A DNA stretch of 7,487 bases from Candidatus Acidiferrum typicum (GTDB taxonomy: Bacteria; Acidobacteriota; Terriglobia; Acidiferrales; UBA7541), in contig JAOAPW010000021.1 in NCBI GenBank assembly GCA_025463105.1, forward strand, positions 1-7,487, read 5' to 3'. Position numbers and translations under genes: made by a program. Numbering within the stretch: the first letter of the stretch is position 1; each line of letters starts with the position of its first letter. Below are positions 1 to 5,440 of the stretch, piece after piece. The notes beneath the pieces were generated by a model, which saw only the letters and a program-made list of their open reading frames with translations, had not been told where the DNA came from and searched no databases.

Positions 1-869
1 CGCTTCGTGTATTGATACGGCTCTCGATTTTGCAGATTGATGACGCCGACCAGACGTCCTCCGCTCACCAGCGGGACGGACAAGAAAGCTTCAAAATGGT
101 CTTCCGGCAATTCGTTGAACATATTGAAACGCGAATCTTCAGCCGCGCCTTGCTCCACGGCCACGGGCTCGCGCCGCTCCGCCACCCAGCCCGTGATTCC
201 TTGTCCCAGTTTCAGCTTCAGGCGATCGACCAATTCCGGATGCGGATTCTTGGAAGCTCGAAGAACCAACTCGTCGTTTTCAAGAACATAGACAAAACAA
301 GAATCGCACTTCACAACGGCGACGACAAATTCGACGACCTCGTTGAGCACCTCGTGCAGCGGGTCAGCCGCAGCGAGTCGGCTGGCCATTTTATTCAGTA
401 AGGTGATATCGAAACTCACCTCGCGTTCCCGGGACGCAAGATTCTCAAGCCTCGATCGCAAAACGGAGAACTGCGCTTGTTCTTCCCGTCTCGCGCGATC
501 GCGCTCGAGGGCCTGGTTGATCGCGTCCAGTAGATCCTGTTTTTGAAACGGCTTTGAAAGGAACTCCACCGCTCCCGCCTTCATCGCGCGCAAGGTCATG
601 GGAATATCGCCGTGCGCGGTAATGAAAATGATGGGAATGCGAATTCCAGCCCGCTCCAGGAATTCCTGGAAGTCCAGTCCGTTTTTTCCGGGAAGTCTGA
701 CGTCAAGCACCAGGCAGCAGGGCGAATCCGGGAGACTCGCGCCCAGAAACTGGTCTGTCGATTCAAATACCTGGGCGTTGAGTCCCACGGATTTCAATAG
801 AGTCTTAATCGCATCGCGAATGGAAGCGTCATCGTCGACAACAAAGACAGAGGAACCGGTGTCATTCAT
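1..869 (-). CDS. FixJ-type response regulator fused to a GAF domain, 3'-partial
   Basis: The frame is open from ATG 869 to the left edge: 289 codons, no stop. Residues 5-122 form a receiver domain with acidic pocket D12/D13/D14, phosphoacceptor D56 (LVLDVRLPG), T84 (IFITAHGD) and K106 (FLSKPF), as in FixJ-family regulators. Residues 135-151 (ending LASREREV) match the first turn of the FixJ/LuxR helix-turn-helix, but the DNA-binding domain then stops. From residue 152 the frame continues directly into a GAF domain (about 155-283; key pieces GQGITGWVAE and FLSVPLVSGGRLVGVINLQ). The start lies 8 nt after the kinase stop with no clear Shine-Dalgarno, so translation is probably coupled. The kinase upstream is the likely phosphodonor. 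What follows the GAF domain is outside the window; an ANTAR RNA-binding domain is one possibility from family knowledge. Receiver and GAF calls are firm; the fusion's function is unknown. Confidence 0.88.
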   Translation of the reverse strand, partial: MNDTGSSVFVVDDDASIRDAIKTLLKSVGLNAQVFESTDQFLGASLPDSPCCLVLDVRLPGKNGLDFQEFLERAGIRIPIIFITAHGDIPMTLRAMKAGAVEFLSKPFQKQDLLDAINQALERDRARREEQAQFSVLRSRLENLASREREVSFDITLLNKMASRLAAADPLHEVLNEVVEFVVAVVKCDSCFVYVLENDELVLRASKNPHPELVDRLKLKLGQGITGWVAERREPVAVEQGAAEDSRFNMFNELPEDHFEAFLSVPLVSGGRLVGVINLQNREPYQYTK

Positions 870-877
870 GCTGAATC

Positions 878-2365
878 TTACGCGCCTGTCTGCAAAGTGA
901 ACTGAAATATAGCACCACCGGACGGACGTGGTACAGCCCATAGGCGTCCTTCATGAGCTTCGATGATCGAACGGCTTATCGACAGACCCATTCCGATTCC
1001 TTGAGGTTTTGTAGTGAAAAATGGATTGAATATCTTGTCCGCGATTTCCTCGCCAAATCCAACGCCGCAGTCTTCAACCATGACCAAAATATTCTTTGAA
1101 CTTTCCTTGCTGGAGCTGATCACAACCTCTTTCAAGCGGCCTGTGCTGGCGTGCATCGCCTCCATGGCATTAACGATCAGGTTGAGGATGACCTGTTGCA
1201 GCTGGATCCGGTCTGCTTTGACCTTTGGAAGATCCGAAGCGAGATTGGTGCGAATTGAGATCTGGTTTGCAACTGCTTCCTCGCGCAAGAAAACCGTCAG
1301 TTGCCGGATCACCTCGTTCATGTCCAGCCATTCCTTCGTCGGAACTTCTTTCTTGAACAGCGCACGAATCGCGCTGAGCACGGCACCGGCTCTGCTGCCA
1401 TCCTCGATAATCTTTTCGGCCGCAATTCGAGCCTCGCCAAGATTCGGCGGGTTTGCGGACAACCACTCCAGGCACGCGTGTCCGTAGGTCACTACGGCGG
1501 TAAGAGGTTGGTTCACCTCATGGGCGATCGAGGCAGTGAGTTCTCCCATCGTCAACGCACGCGAGAGATGAGCAAGCTCCGCTTGCGTTTTCATCAATGC
1601 CTGCTCCGCTGTCTTCCGTTCTTCAATGTCCGTGTTTGTCATGTACCAGCGTGGTATTTTCCCGTCCGTGCCCACTAGCGGGACGCCGCGAGTAAAAAAC
1701 CAGCGATAATTTCCATCGGCGCCGCGAACGCGCCATTCTCCTTCAAATATCTGCGCCGACGACAATGCGAGTTGCCAGGACTGCCGAAATCTGTCCCGGT
1801 CTTCGCTATGGATCGTCTCCAGCAATCGCTCACCACGCATGTCTTCCATCGAGCGCCCCACGTAGTCGAGCAGGCGGCGATTGCAATAGTCAACCGAACC
1901 ATCCGAGGTTGCACTCCAGATCTGTTGCGGAATTACTTCGGTCAGGATTTGAAGCCGGCGCTCACTCTCCCGCAACTCGGTGTTGGATTGTTGAAGATCC
2001 GTGGTACGTTCCGCGACGCGCAGTTCCAGCTGAGCGCGAGCTTCTTTGAGGCTCTCTTCACTTTTCTTTCGCGATGAACTCACCCAGCCGGCCGCCAGCG
2101 CTGCGGCAACAAACGACGCAAGATATGCGCCCGCGGTCGTATCAACGACGAACGACTTTACTGGAGGGAGAAAAAAGTAATCGACCGCCAGGATCGAAAC
2201 GACGACCGTTAACATCGCCGGACCCATGCCGCCGTACCACGCGCTGGCCACAATGGCCGCAAAGAATTGAAATAGGAACAGGTGCGGGAAAAAGCGTTGC
2301 AGCAGCAGCTCCATTGCGAACGCTATGGTGACAAAGGATATTGCAATCGCGTAGCGTCGAATCAA
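878..2365 (-). CDS. FixL-like membrane sensor histidine kinase (DUF4118-PAS-HisKA-HATPase)
   Basis: This 495-aa protein is an inner-membrane sensor kinase. Residues 5-97 hold about four hydrophobic segments of the KdpD/DUF4118 type with only short loops. A charged coiled coil (98-138) leads to one PAS domain (about 139-250, ending in the typical DIEERKTAE). HisKA follows with phosphoacceptor H282 in SIAHEVNQPLTAVV, the FixL-family form of the H-box. The HATPase domain has the N box (N395, N399), DCGVGF (432-437), FNPFF (446-450) and GIGMGLS (456-462), so it looks catalytically intact. No heme-binding PAS signature was recognised, so oxygen sensing should not be assumed. The start codon is TTG, supported by GGAGAG 8 nt upstream. 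The response regulator gene begins 8 nt after the stop, so the two form an operon and probably a cognate pair. The input signal is not evident. Confidence 0.92.
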   Translation of the reverse strand: MIRRYAIAISFVTIAFAMELLLQRFFPHLFLFQFFAAIVASAWYGGMGPAMLTVVVSILAVDYFFLPPVKSFVVDTTAGAYLASFVAAALAAGWVSSSRKKSEESLKEARAQLELRVAERTTDLQQSNTELRESERRLQILTEVIPQQIWSATSDGSVDYCNRRLLDYVGRSMEDMRGERLLETIHSEDRDRFRQSWQLALSSAQIFEGEWRVRGADGNYRWFFTRGVPLVGTDGKIPRWYMTNTDIEERKTAEQALMKTQAELAHLSRALTMGELTASIAHEVNQPLTAVVTYGHACLEWLSANPPNLGEARIAAEKIIEDGSRAGAVLSAIRALFKKEVPTKEWLDMNEVIRQLTVFLREEAVANQISIRTNLASDLPKVKADRIQLQQVILNLIVNAMEAMHASTGRLKEVVISSSKESSKNILVMVEDCGVGFGEEIADKIFNPFFTTKPQGIGMGLSISRSIIEAHEGRLWAVPRPSGGAIFQFTLQTGA

Positions 2366-2373
2366 AGTTTAGT

Positions 2374-2379
2374 CTCTCC
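2374..2379 (-). promoter_or_regulatory. Ribosome-binding site fixing a TTG start
   Basis: Read on the minus strand this is GGAGAG, 8 nt before TTG 2365. Its strength and spacing decide the TTG start of the histidine kinase. The first membrane segment begins within a few residues of that start, as expected for this kinase class. Confidence 0.7.
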
Positions 2380-2455
2380 GACAACTGAGAATCGTCTACA
2401 GACACTCTCAATTCGCCAGTGTGCCCAATTTACGCTTTTGGTCCTGGTCGTAAGC

Positions 2456-2475
2456 GTCAAGTTTTTAAACTCGAC
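2456..2475. promoter_or_regulatory. Inverted repeat, candidate operator
   Basis: Two 9-nt arms, GTCAAGTTT and AAACTCGAC, are separated by TT and match at 8 of 9 positions. The site lies between the divergent kinase gene and the plus-strand promoter, centred about 47 bp upstream of the -35 box and about 100 bp upstream of the kinase start. A 2-nt spacer is too short for a comfortable RNA loop, so a dimeric DNA-binding protein is more plausible. It does not match an FNR/FixK box. The regulator is unknown, and a chance palindrome is possible. Confidence 0.4.
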
Positions 2476-2512
2476 ACGACTCTCGTCGCTTTCCGCACCG
2501 GGCAGAATGCGC

Positions 2513-2541
2513 TTGACACCTGCCGAGCTTTCGTTTACAAA
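2513..2541 (+). promoter_or_regulatory. Sigma70-type promoter of the cysteine-leader/DUF2292 transcript
   Basis: A perfect -35 box TTGACA (2513-2518) is separated by exactly 17 nt from TACAAA (2536-2541), a 4/6 match to the -10 consensus that keeps the key T and A at its start. Transcription should begin around 2548-2549, on the A of the ATG that opens the polycysteine reading frame. That leaves no room for a 5' untranslated region or Shine-Dalgarno site. Confidence 0.7.
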
Positions 2542-2548
2542 CCTTAAC

Positions 2549-2641
2549 ATGGTTTTTGACGCTCAGAAGGCCACACAAGTTTGTTGTCGCTGTACATGTG
2601 GCGCGTGTGTGTCTTCTGGCGCGAGGAGGCTGCAAGTCTAG
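2549..2641 (+). CDS. Polycysteine leader peptide (30 aa), candidate cysteine attenuator
   Basis: A 30-codon frame from ATG 2549 to TAG 2639-2641 contains the cluster CCRCTCGAC (residues 12-20), with five Cys in nine residues. All five Cys codons are TGT. The -10 box ends 7 nt before the ATG, so the message is probably leaderless, and no Shine-Dalgarno is visible. An intrinsic terminator starts 30 nt after the stop codon, and a DUF2292 gene, from a family often found with sulfur assimilation genes, follows it. Polycysteine leaderless short ORFs acting as cysteine-responsive attenuators are established in mycobacteria; assigning that role here is inference from layout. The peptide has no signal sequence, and its product need not be functional: ribosome pausing at Cys codons would be the sensing event. 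A Cys-rich metal-binding microprotein is the main alternative. Confidence 0.72.
   Translation: MVFDAQKATQVCCRCTCGACVSSGARRLQV
2564..2618 (+). promoter_or_regulatory. Hairpin spanning the Cys codons of the leader
   Basis: CAGAAG (2564-2569) can pair with CTTCTG (2613-2618), and CACACA (2572-2577) with TGTGTG (2606-2611), with a small GC/T internal loop between the helices: 12 base pairs in all. Four of the five Cys codons sit in the apical part, and the fifth (2606-2608) lies in the 3' strand. A ribosome paused at the Cys codons would keep this hairpin open, so it could convey ribosome position to the downstream terminator. No clear antiterminator pairing to the terminator arm was found. Confidence 0.5.
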
Positions 2642-2670
2642 CCGTTAAATCCTAAGCGAGTACTTCCAGG

Positions 2671-2714
2671 ACCCACCGCCGGAAATTGATCTGGCAGGTG
2701 GGTTTTTTGTTTTT
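2671..2714 (+). terminator. Intrinsic terminator / attenuator before the DUF2292 gene
   Basis: ACCCACC-GCCGG (2671-2682) pairs with CTGGC-a-GGTGGGT (2691-2703), giving 12 pairs with one bulged A and one G-U, around an 8-nt loop. TTTTTT (2703-2708), G and TTTTT (2710-2714) follow at once. This is a strong Rho-independent terminator on the plus strand only; the minus strand has no T tract. It sits 30 nt after the leader stop and about 30 nt before the next start codon, which suits an attenuator better than a simple gene end. Confidence 0.85.
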
Positions 2715-2744
2715 GGCCGAAGAAAAAGTATGAGGACAGTGCTG

Positions 2745-3050
2745 ATGCCCAGGGAAAATGTTGAATCGACAGGACAGTCTACAGATCGAGCAGCGGAGCG
2801 CTTAGACTGGCAAAAAAAGGAGCAGGCAGACTTTGATGAGCTTCTTTCTGGACTCCGCGAAAGTACCGGAGAGGCGCTGGAGGCGCCGCTCCAGTCAGGA
2901 GAAAGAGAACTGCTTCAGGAGTTGGTTCAAGCCGTCCGGACGATTCGTTATGGTTCGATTGTCCTGGTGATGCATGAAGGGCGCGTTGTCGAAGTCAGTA
3001 AGACTGTGCGAATTCGACGGAGTCGCGTGGCTCAGAACGAAAAGGAATAG
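2745..3050 (+). CDS. DUF2292 / YezD-family small protein
   Basis: The 101-aa product has a C-terminal DUF2292 domain (about 54-92), with VQAVRTIRYGSIVLVMHEGR followed by VVEVSKTVRIR, the fold known from Bacillus YezD. About 50 charged, probably helical or disordered residues precede it, so it is longer than the usual 55-70 aa members. ATG 2745 is chosen because GAGGA (2732-2736) lies 8 nt upstream; ATG 2730, in frame five codons earlier, has only an A-rich upstream stretch. There is no signal peptide, membrane segment or Cys. The molecular function is unknown; family members are often encoded with cysteine and sulfate assimilation genes, which fits the polycysteine leader and terminator immediately upstream. 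No terminator separates it from the next leader at 3072, so read-through into the exported-protein genes is possible. Confidence 0.8.
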   Translation: MPRENVESTGQSTDRAAERLDWQKKEQADFDELLSGLRESTGEALEAPLQSGERELLQELVQAVRTIRYGSIVLVMHEGRVVEVSKTVRIRRSRVAQNEKE

Positions 3051-3071
3051 CAAATAGGTCACGGAATGTGC

Positions 3072-3159
3072 CCGCCCCGCCTTGGGGAGGCGAATACCAG
3101 AAACTCGGCCATCCTACCAGTCTCCTGGAGGCTTCGGGCCAAAGCTAGATTCCAGGAGA
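3072..3159 (+). promoter_or_regulatory. Structured 5' leader, copy 1; candidate riboregulator sequestering the RBS
   Basis: This leader recurs at 5347-5433. A first hairpin has CC-G-CCCC (3072-3078), loop 3079-3083 and GGGGAGG (3084-3090). TCTCCTGGA (3121-3129) then pairs perfectly with TCCAGGAGA (3151-3159), burying the Shine-Dalgarno AGGAGA (3154-3159), which is 9 nt before ATG 3169. Inside that loop GCTT (3131-3134) can pair with AAGC (3142-3145), and a loop GGCC could contact GGCC 3107-3110. A competing hairpin, CCAG (3117-3120) with CTGG (3125-3128), uses the same bases as the sequestering helix and would expose the RBS. This is switch-like architecture. The ligand or trigger is unknown, and I did not recognise a described riboswitch class. 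Confidence 0.7.
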
Positions 3160-3168
3160 AGAACGCAA

Positions 3169-3570
3169 ATGAAAACCAGAATGTTACTTCTGTACGTCGC
3201 CGTGTACCTGCTTTTGGCTGTGGTGCCGGTGGATGCTCATCATGGTTTTGCGGCTGAATATAACATTCATGAGCGGGTCACGATTCAGGGAACTCTTACC
3301 GGATTCGAGTGGACGAATCCGCATGCATGGATTCACGTGGATGTGAAGGACGCCGACGGTAAGGTAGTGAATTGGGCCGTGGAGTTCGGATCTCCAAACG
3401 TTCTCTATCGACGAGGTTTTCGCAAGACGGATTTCCCGGCAGGGACGGAGGTCACCGTCGATGGCTATCGCGCCAAAAACGGCACGGCGACACTCAATGG
3501 CCGAAGCGTGAAGTTATCTGACGGGCGGAATTTTTTCGCAGGTTCGTCGGCTCCTGACGCGCCACAGTAA
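3169..3570 (+). CDS. DUF6152 exported protein
   Basis: This 133-aa protein has a signal peptide (MKTR, hydrophobic stretch 6-20, cleavage expected after VDA at 23). The mature part carries the DUF6152 hallmarks: HHGFAAEYN at its N-terminus, EWTNPHAWIHVDVKD, NWAVEFGSPNVLYRRGF, TVDGYRAKNG and a C-terminal DGRNFFAGSS. It is probably periplasmic. ATG 3169 is preferred over an in-frame TTG at 3082 because AGGAGA lies 9 nt upstream of the ATG, the signal peptide starts there, and the upstream 29 codons fall in the conserved RNA leader. Molecular function is unknown for the family, which is common in acidobacteria and proteobacteria. Cleavage would leave His24 as the N-terminal residue next to His25, which could bind a metal (inference). 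The next gene starts 23 nt later. Confidence 0.87.
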   Translation: MKTRMLLLYVAVYLLLAVVPVDAHHGFAAEYNIHERVTIQGTLTGFEWTNPHAWIHVDVKDADGKVVNWAVEFGSPNVLYRRGFRKTDFPAGTEVTVDGYRAKNGTATLNGRSVKLSDGRNFFAGSSAPDAPQ

Positions 3571-3593
3571 ACGGAAACCGGAGAAAAGAGACC

Positions 3594-4355
3594 ATGAAGA
3601 AGACCTTATTTATGCTGGCAGTCGTCGCGGCCGTCGCGTCGTTGGTGGCGGCCGCAGGGAAAACTCCGGCAGCGAATCCCGTGCCGAGGGCGCGCGACGG
3701 CAAACCCAATCTGTCGGGCATATGGCAGGTGCTCAACTCGGCTGATTTCGACCTTCAGGACCATTCCGCGCAAAAGGGGATTCCTGCAGGCCAGGGCGTG
3801 GTGGAGGGCGGTGAAATCCCTTATCAATCCTGGGCGCTGGCGAAGAAAAAAGAGAACTACGAAAATCGCGCGACTCTCGATCCGGAGACGAAGTGCTATC
3901 AGCTGGGCGTGCCTCGCATTACTTATTCGGGGCATCCTTTTCAGATTTTCCAAGGGTCTGGTTCGGACACGATCGCGATCCTTTACGAGTATGCCCACAC
4001 GAATCGCTTCGTTTACTTGAATGGAACGGAGCATCCTTCCGGCCATATCGATTGGTGGATGGGAGACTCACGCGGTCATTGGGAAGGAGATACGTTGGTG
4101 GTCGACAACGCTGATTTCAACGACCAGACCTGGTTTGACCGCGCAGGAGATTTTCACAGCGACGAGTTGCATGTGGTGGAACGATACACGCTCTCTGATC
4201 CCGACCACATCAATTACCACGCCACGATCGAGGATCCGAAAGTCTTCACCAGACCGTGGAACATCGACATGATCCTCTATCGCCGCAAGGAAAGTGACAT
4301 TCAACTTTTCGATTACGAATGCTACGCGTTCGATCTCGAAAAATATTATCCGTAA
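3594..4355 (+). CDS. Exported protein of an acidobacterial family, 253 aa (paralogue 1)
   Basis: A Sec signal peptide is clear (KK, hydrophobic 5-20, cleavage near AAA|G at 21). Landmarks of the mature protein are DGKPNLSGIW (35-44), GEIPYQSWA (73-81), DPETKCYQLGVPR (96-108), PFQIFQ (115-120), WMGDSRGHWEGDTLVV (155-170), WFDRAGDFHSDELHVVERY (180-198), DPKVFTRPW (214-222) and YECYAF (241-246). I recognise this as a conserved family common in acidobacteria and usually annotated hypothetical; I know of no assigned activity. GGAGA (3580-3584) precedes the ATG by 9 nt. The gene follows the DUF6152 gene by 23 nt and precedes its own paralogue by 16 nt, so the three are very likely one operon. Only two Cys (101, 243) are present, possibly a disulfide in the periplasm. 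Nothing suggests truncation. Confidence 0.82.
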   Translation: MKKTLFMLAVVAAVASLVAAAGKTPAANPVPRARDGKPNLSGIWQVLNSADFDLQDHSAQKGIPAGQGVVEGGEIPYQSWALAKKKENYENRATLDPETKCYQLGVPRITYSGHPFQIFQGSGSDTIAILYEYAHTNRFVYLNGTEHPSGHIDWWMGDSRGHWEGDTLVVDNADFNDQTWFDRAGDFHSDELHVVERYTLSDPDHINYHATIEDPKVFTRPWNIDMILYRRKESDIQLFDYECYAFDLEKYYP

Positions 4356-4371
4356 GAGAGAGGACCGAGCG

Positions 4372-5325
4372 ATGAGAATGCGACTTATGAACTTGCCGAT
4401 ACTTTTCGCAGGAATTGCCTGCAGCTTGTCGCTGCAGTTAGCGCCTGTAGCTGGTCAAGGCACGAAATTGCGGGACTCCAAGCGTGCTTCCGCCAAACCA
4501 AATTCTGCCACGACTGTCTGGCCCGCTCACCGGCCCGACGGCCAGCCGGACGTGCAGGGAATTTGGGTGACCAAAGTTTACGGAATGAGTTGCCTCACCG
4601 ACCCGGCTCGCGGCGTCGGTTGCTTCGAAGCGCAGGACGGTCCCGCCAATCCCAATCGGCCACCGAAGAAAGAGGCGAGCAGGATTATTGATACTCCGGA
4701 CGGAGAGATTCCCTATCAGCCCTGGGCGAGGGAAAGGCAGAAATATCTCCTTGCAAACTATTTCGAGCCGACTAAGCCGGAGTTTCTCGACCCGCAGCAG
4801 CTTTGCCTCCCGCTCGGGCCGGTGCGCCAATTCACCTGGCACGACGTTCAGATTCTTCAGTACGACGGATACGTCGTTTTTGTACACGAAGGTGGCCACG
4901 TCTACCAAATTGTTCCGTTGGATGGACGCCCGCACGCTGGCGCCAACGTCAAGTTGTGGATGGGCGATTCACGCGGCCACTGGGATGGGAATACCCTCGT
5001 GATCCACGTCACAAATAACAATTCCAAAGGCCGTCTCAGCCGCGCCGGCGATTTCGCCAGCGACAAGGTGCATATCACCACGCGAATCAAATTTATCGAC
5101 GCCAATAATGCAAGATTCGAAGCCGTCTACGACGATCCATCTGTTTATACGCGCACCTGGACATTTGGCTTCGATTTGAAACGGGCGATCTTCGGCGAGT
5201 CCAACCCAAATCAGGATGACGCACATTACGAGCAATGGGAGGAGGCCTGCTATGAGGGTCTACAAGACATCGACAGGTCATTACGAACGAGCGGCCCCGC
5301 GAGCGCGGATCCGGCACAAAAATAG
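4372..5325 (+). CDS. Exported protein of the same family, 317 aa (paralogue 2)
   Basis: ATG 4372 is chosen over an upstream in-frame ATG at 4294 because GAGGA (4360-4364) lies 7 nt upstream and a signal peptide begins there (MRMR, hydrophobic 7-26, cleavage near VAG|Q at 28). The landmarks of the preceding gene recur in order: DGQPDVQGIW (55-64), GEIPYQPWA (111-119), WMGDSRGHWDGNTLVI (196-211), SRAGDFASDKVHITTR (223-238), DPSVYTRTW (255-263) and EEACYEG (290-296). It is thus a diverged tandem paralogue, with an extra Cys-containing insert (residues 65-105) and a longer tail. It has five Cys. Function is unknown. It closes the compact three-gene block; the second copy of the structured leader begins 21 nt after its stop. 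No terminator was seen in between. Confidence 0.83.
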   Translation: MRMRLMNLPILFAGIACSLSLQLAPVAGQGTKLRDSKRASAKPNSATTVWPAHRPDGQPDVQGIWVTKVYGMSCLTDPARGVGCFEAQDGPANPNRPPKKEASRIIDTPDGEIPYQPWARERQKYLLANYFEPTKPEFLDPQQLCLPLGPVRQFTWHDVQILQYDGYVVFVHEGGHVYQIVPLDGRPHAGANVKLWMGDSRGHWDGNTLVIHVTNNNSKGRLSRAGDFASDKVHITTRIKFIDANNARFEAVYDDPSVYTRTWTFGFDLKRAIFGESNPNQDDAHYEQWEEACYEGLQDIDRSLRTSGPASADPAQK

Positions 5326-5346
5326 AAATCAGAGAACAGCACGCGC

Positions 5347-5433
5347 CTTCCCCGTCATGGGGAGGTAAACATTTGGGAATCGGCCATCCTACCAGTCTCC
5401 TGGAGGCTTTAGGCCAAAGCTAAATCCAGGAGA
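5347..5433 (+). promoter_or_regulatory. Structured 5' leader, copy 2; candidate riboregulator sequestering the RBS
   Basis: This is the second copy of the element at 3072-3159; positions 5380-5409 are identical to 3105-3134 (30 nt). The first hairpin is CTTCCCC (5347-5353), loop 5354-5358, GGGGAGG (5359-5365). Its 3' strand is unchanged from copy 1, while 5'-strand differences keep or improve pairing (G-A becomes U-A, C-G becomes U-G). The sequestering helix is TCTCCTGGA (5396-5404) with TCCAGGAGA (5425-5433), which hides AGGAGA 7 nt before ATG 5441. The competing hairpin is CCAG (5392-5395) with CTGG (5400-5403). The inner stem here extends to GCTTT/AAAGC. Similarity resumes in the first codons of both genes, which encode MKTR. 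Confidence 0.7.
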
Positions 5434-5440
5434 GGATTTC

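Noticed and set aside
12..401. Plus-strand open frame of 129 codons opposite the response regulator
   Set aside because: It lies antisense to the GAF part, whose protein sequence is clearly conserved; the plus-strand product resembles no family.
1014..1487. Plus-strand open frames opposite the histidine kinase catalytic region
   Set aside because: They are shadows of the HisKA/HATPase coding sequence; the real kinase motifs are all on the minus strand.
2282..2641. Longer 119-codon frame containing the cysteine leader
   Set aside because: Its first part overlaps the kinase gene and the promoter, and only the last 30 codons lie downstream of the predicted start point.
2548..2714. Stand-alone small RNA ending at the terminator (6S- or SRP-like)
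   Set aside because: I saw no 6S bubble or SRP tetraloop signature, and the Cys-rich frame with downstream DUF2292 explains the layout better. A terminated short RNA would still be the attenuated product.
3072..3159. Cyclic-di-GMP-I (GEMM) or cobalamin riboswitch
   Set aside because: AAAGC and GGCC pieces recall GEMM, but the conserved GGCAAACC-type core and order of helices are absent, and no B12-box is present.
3082..3168. TTG 3082 as start of the DUF6152 gene
   Set aside because: It would put 29 unrelated residues before a normal signal peptide and translate through the conserved leader; ATG 3169 has a good RBS.
3072..5440. Direct repeats marking a transposon or integration site
   Set aside because: No transposase or integrase is nearby, and each copy sits precisely before a start codon with RBS pairing, which fits regulatory RNA. 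Recombination between the copies could in principle delete the intervening genes.
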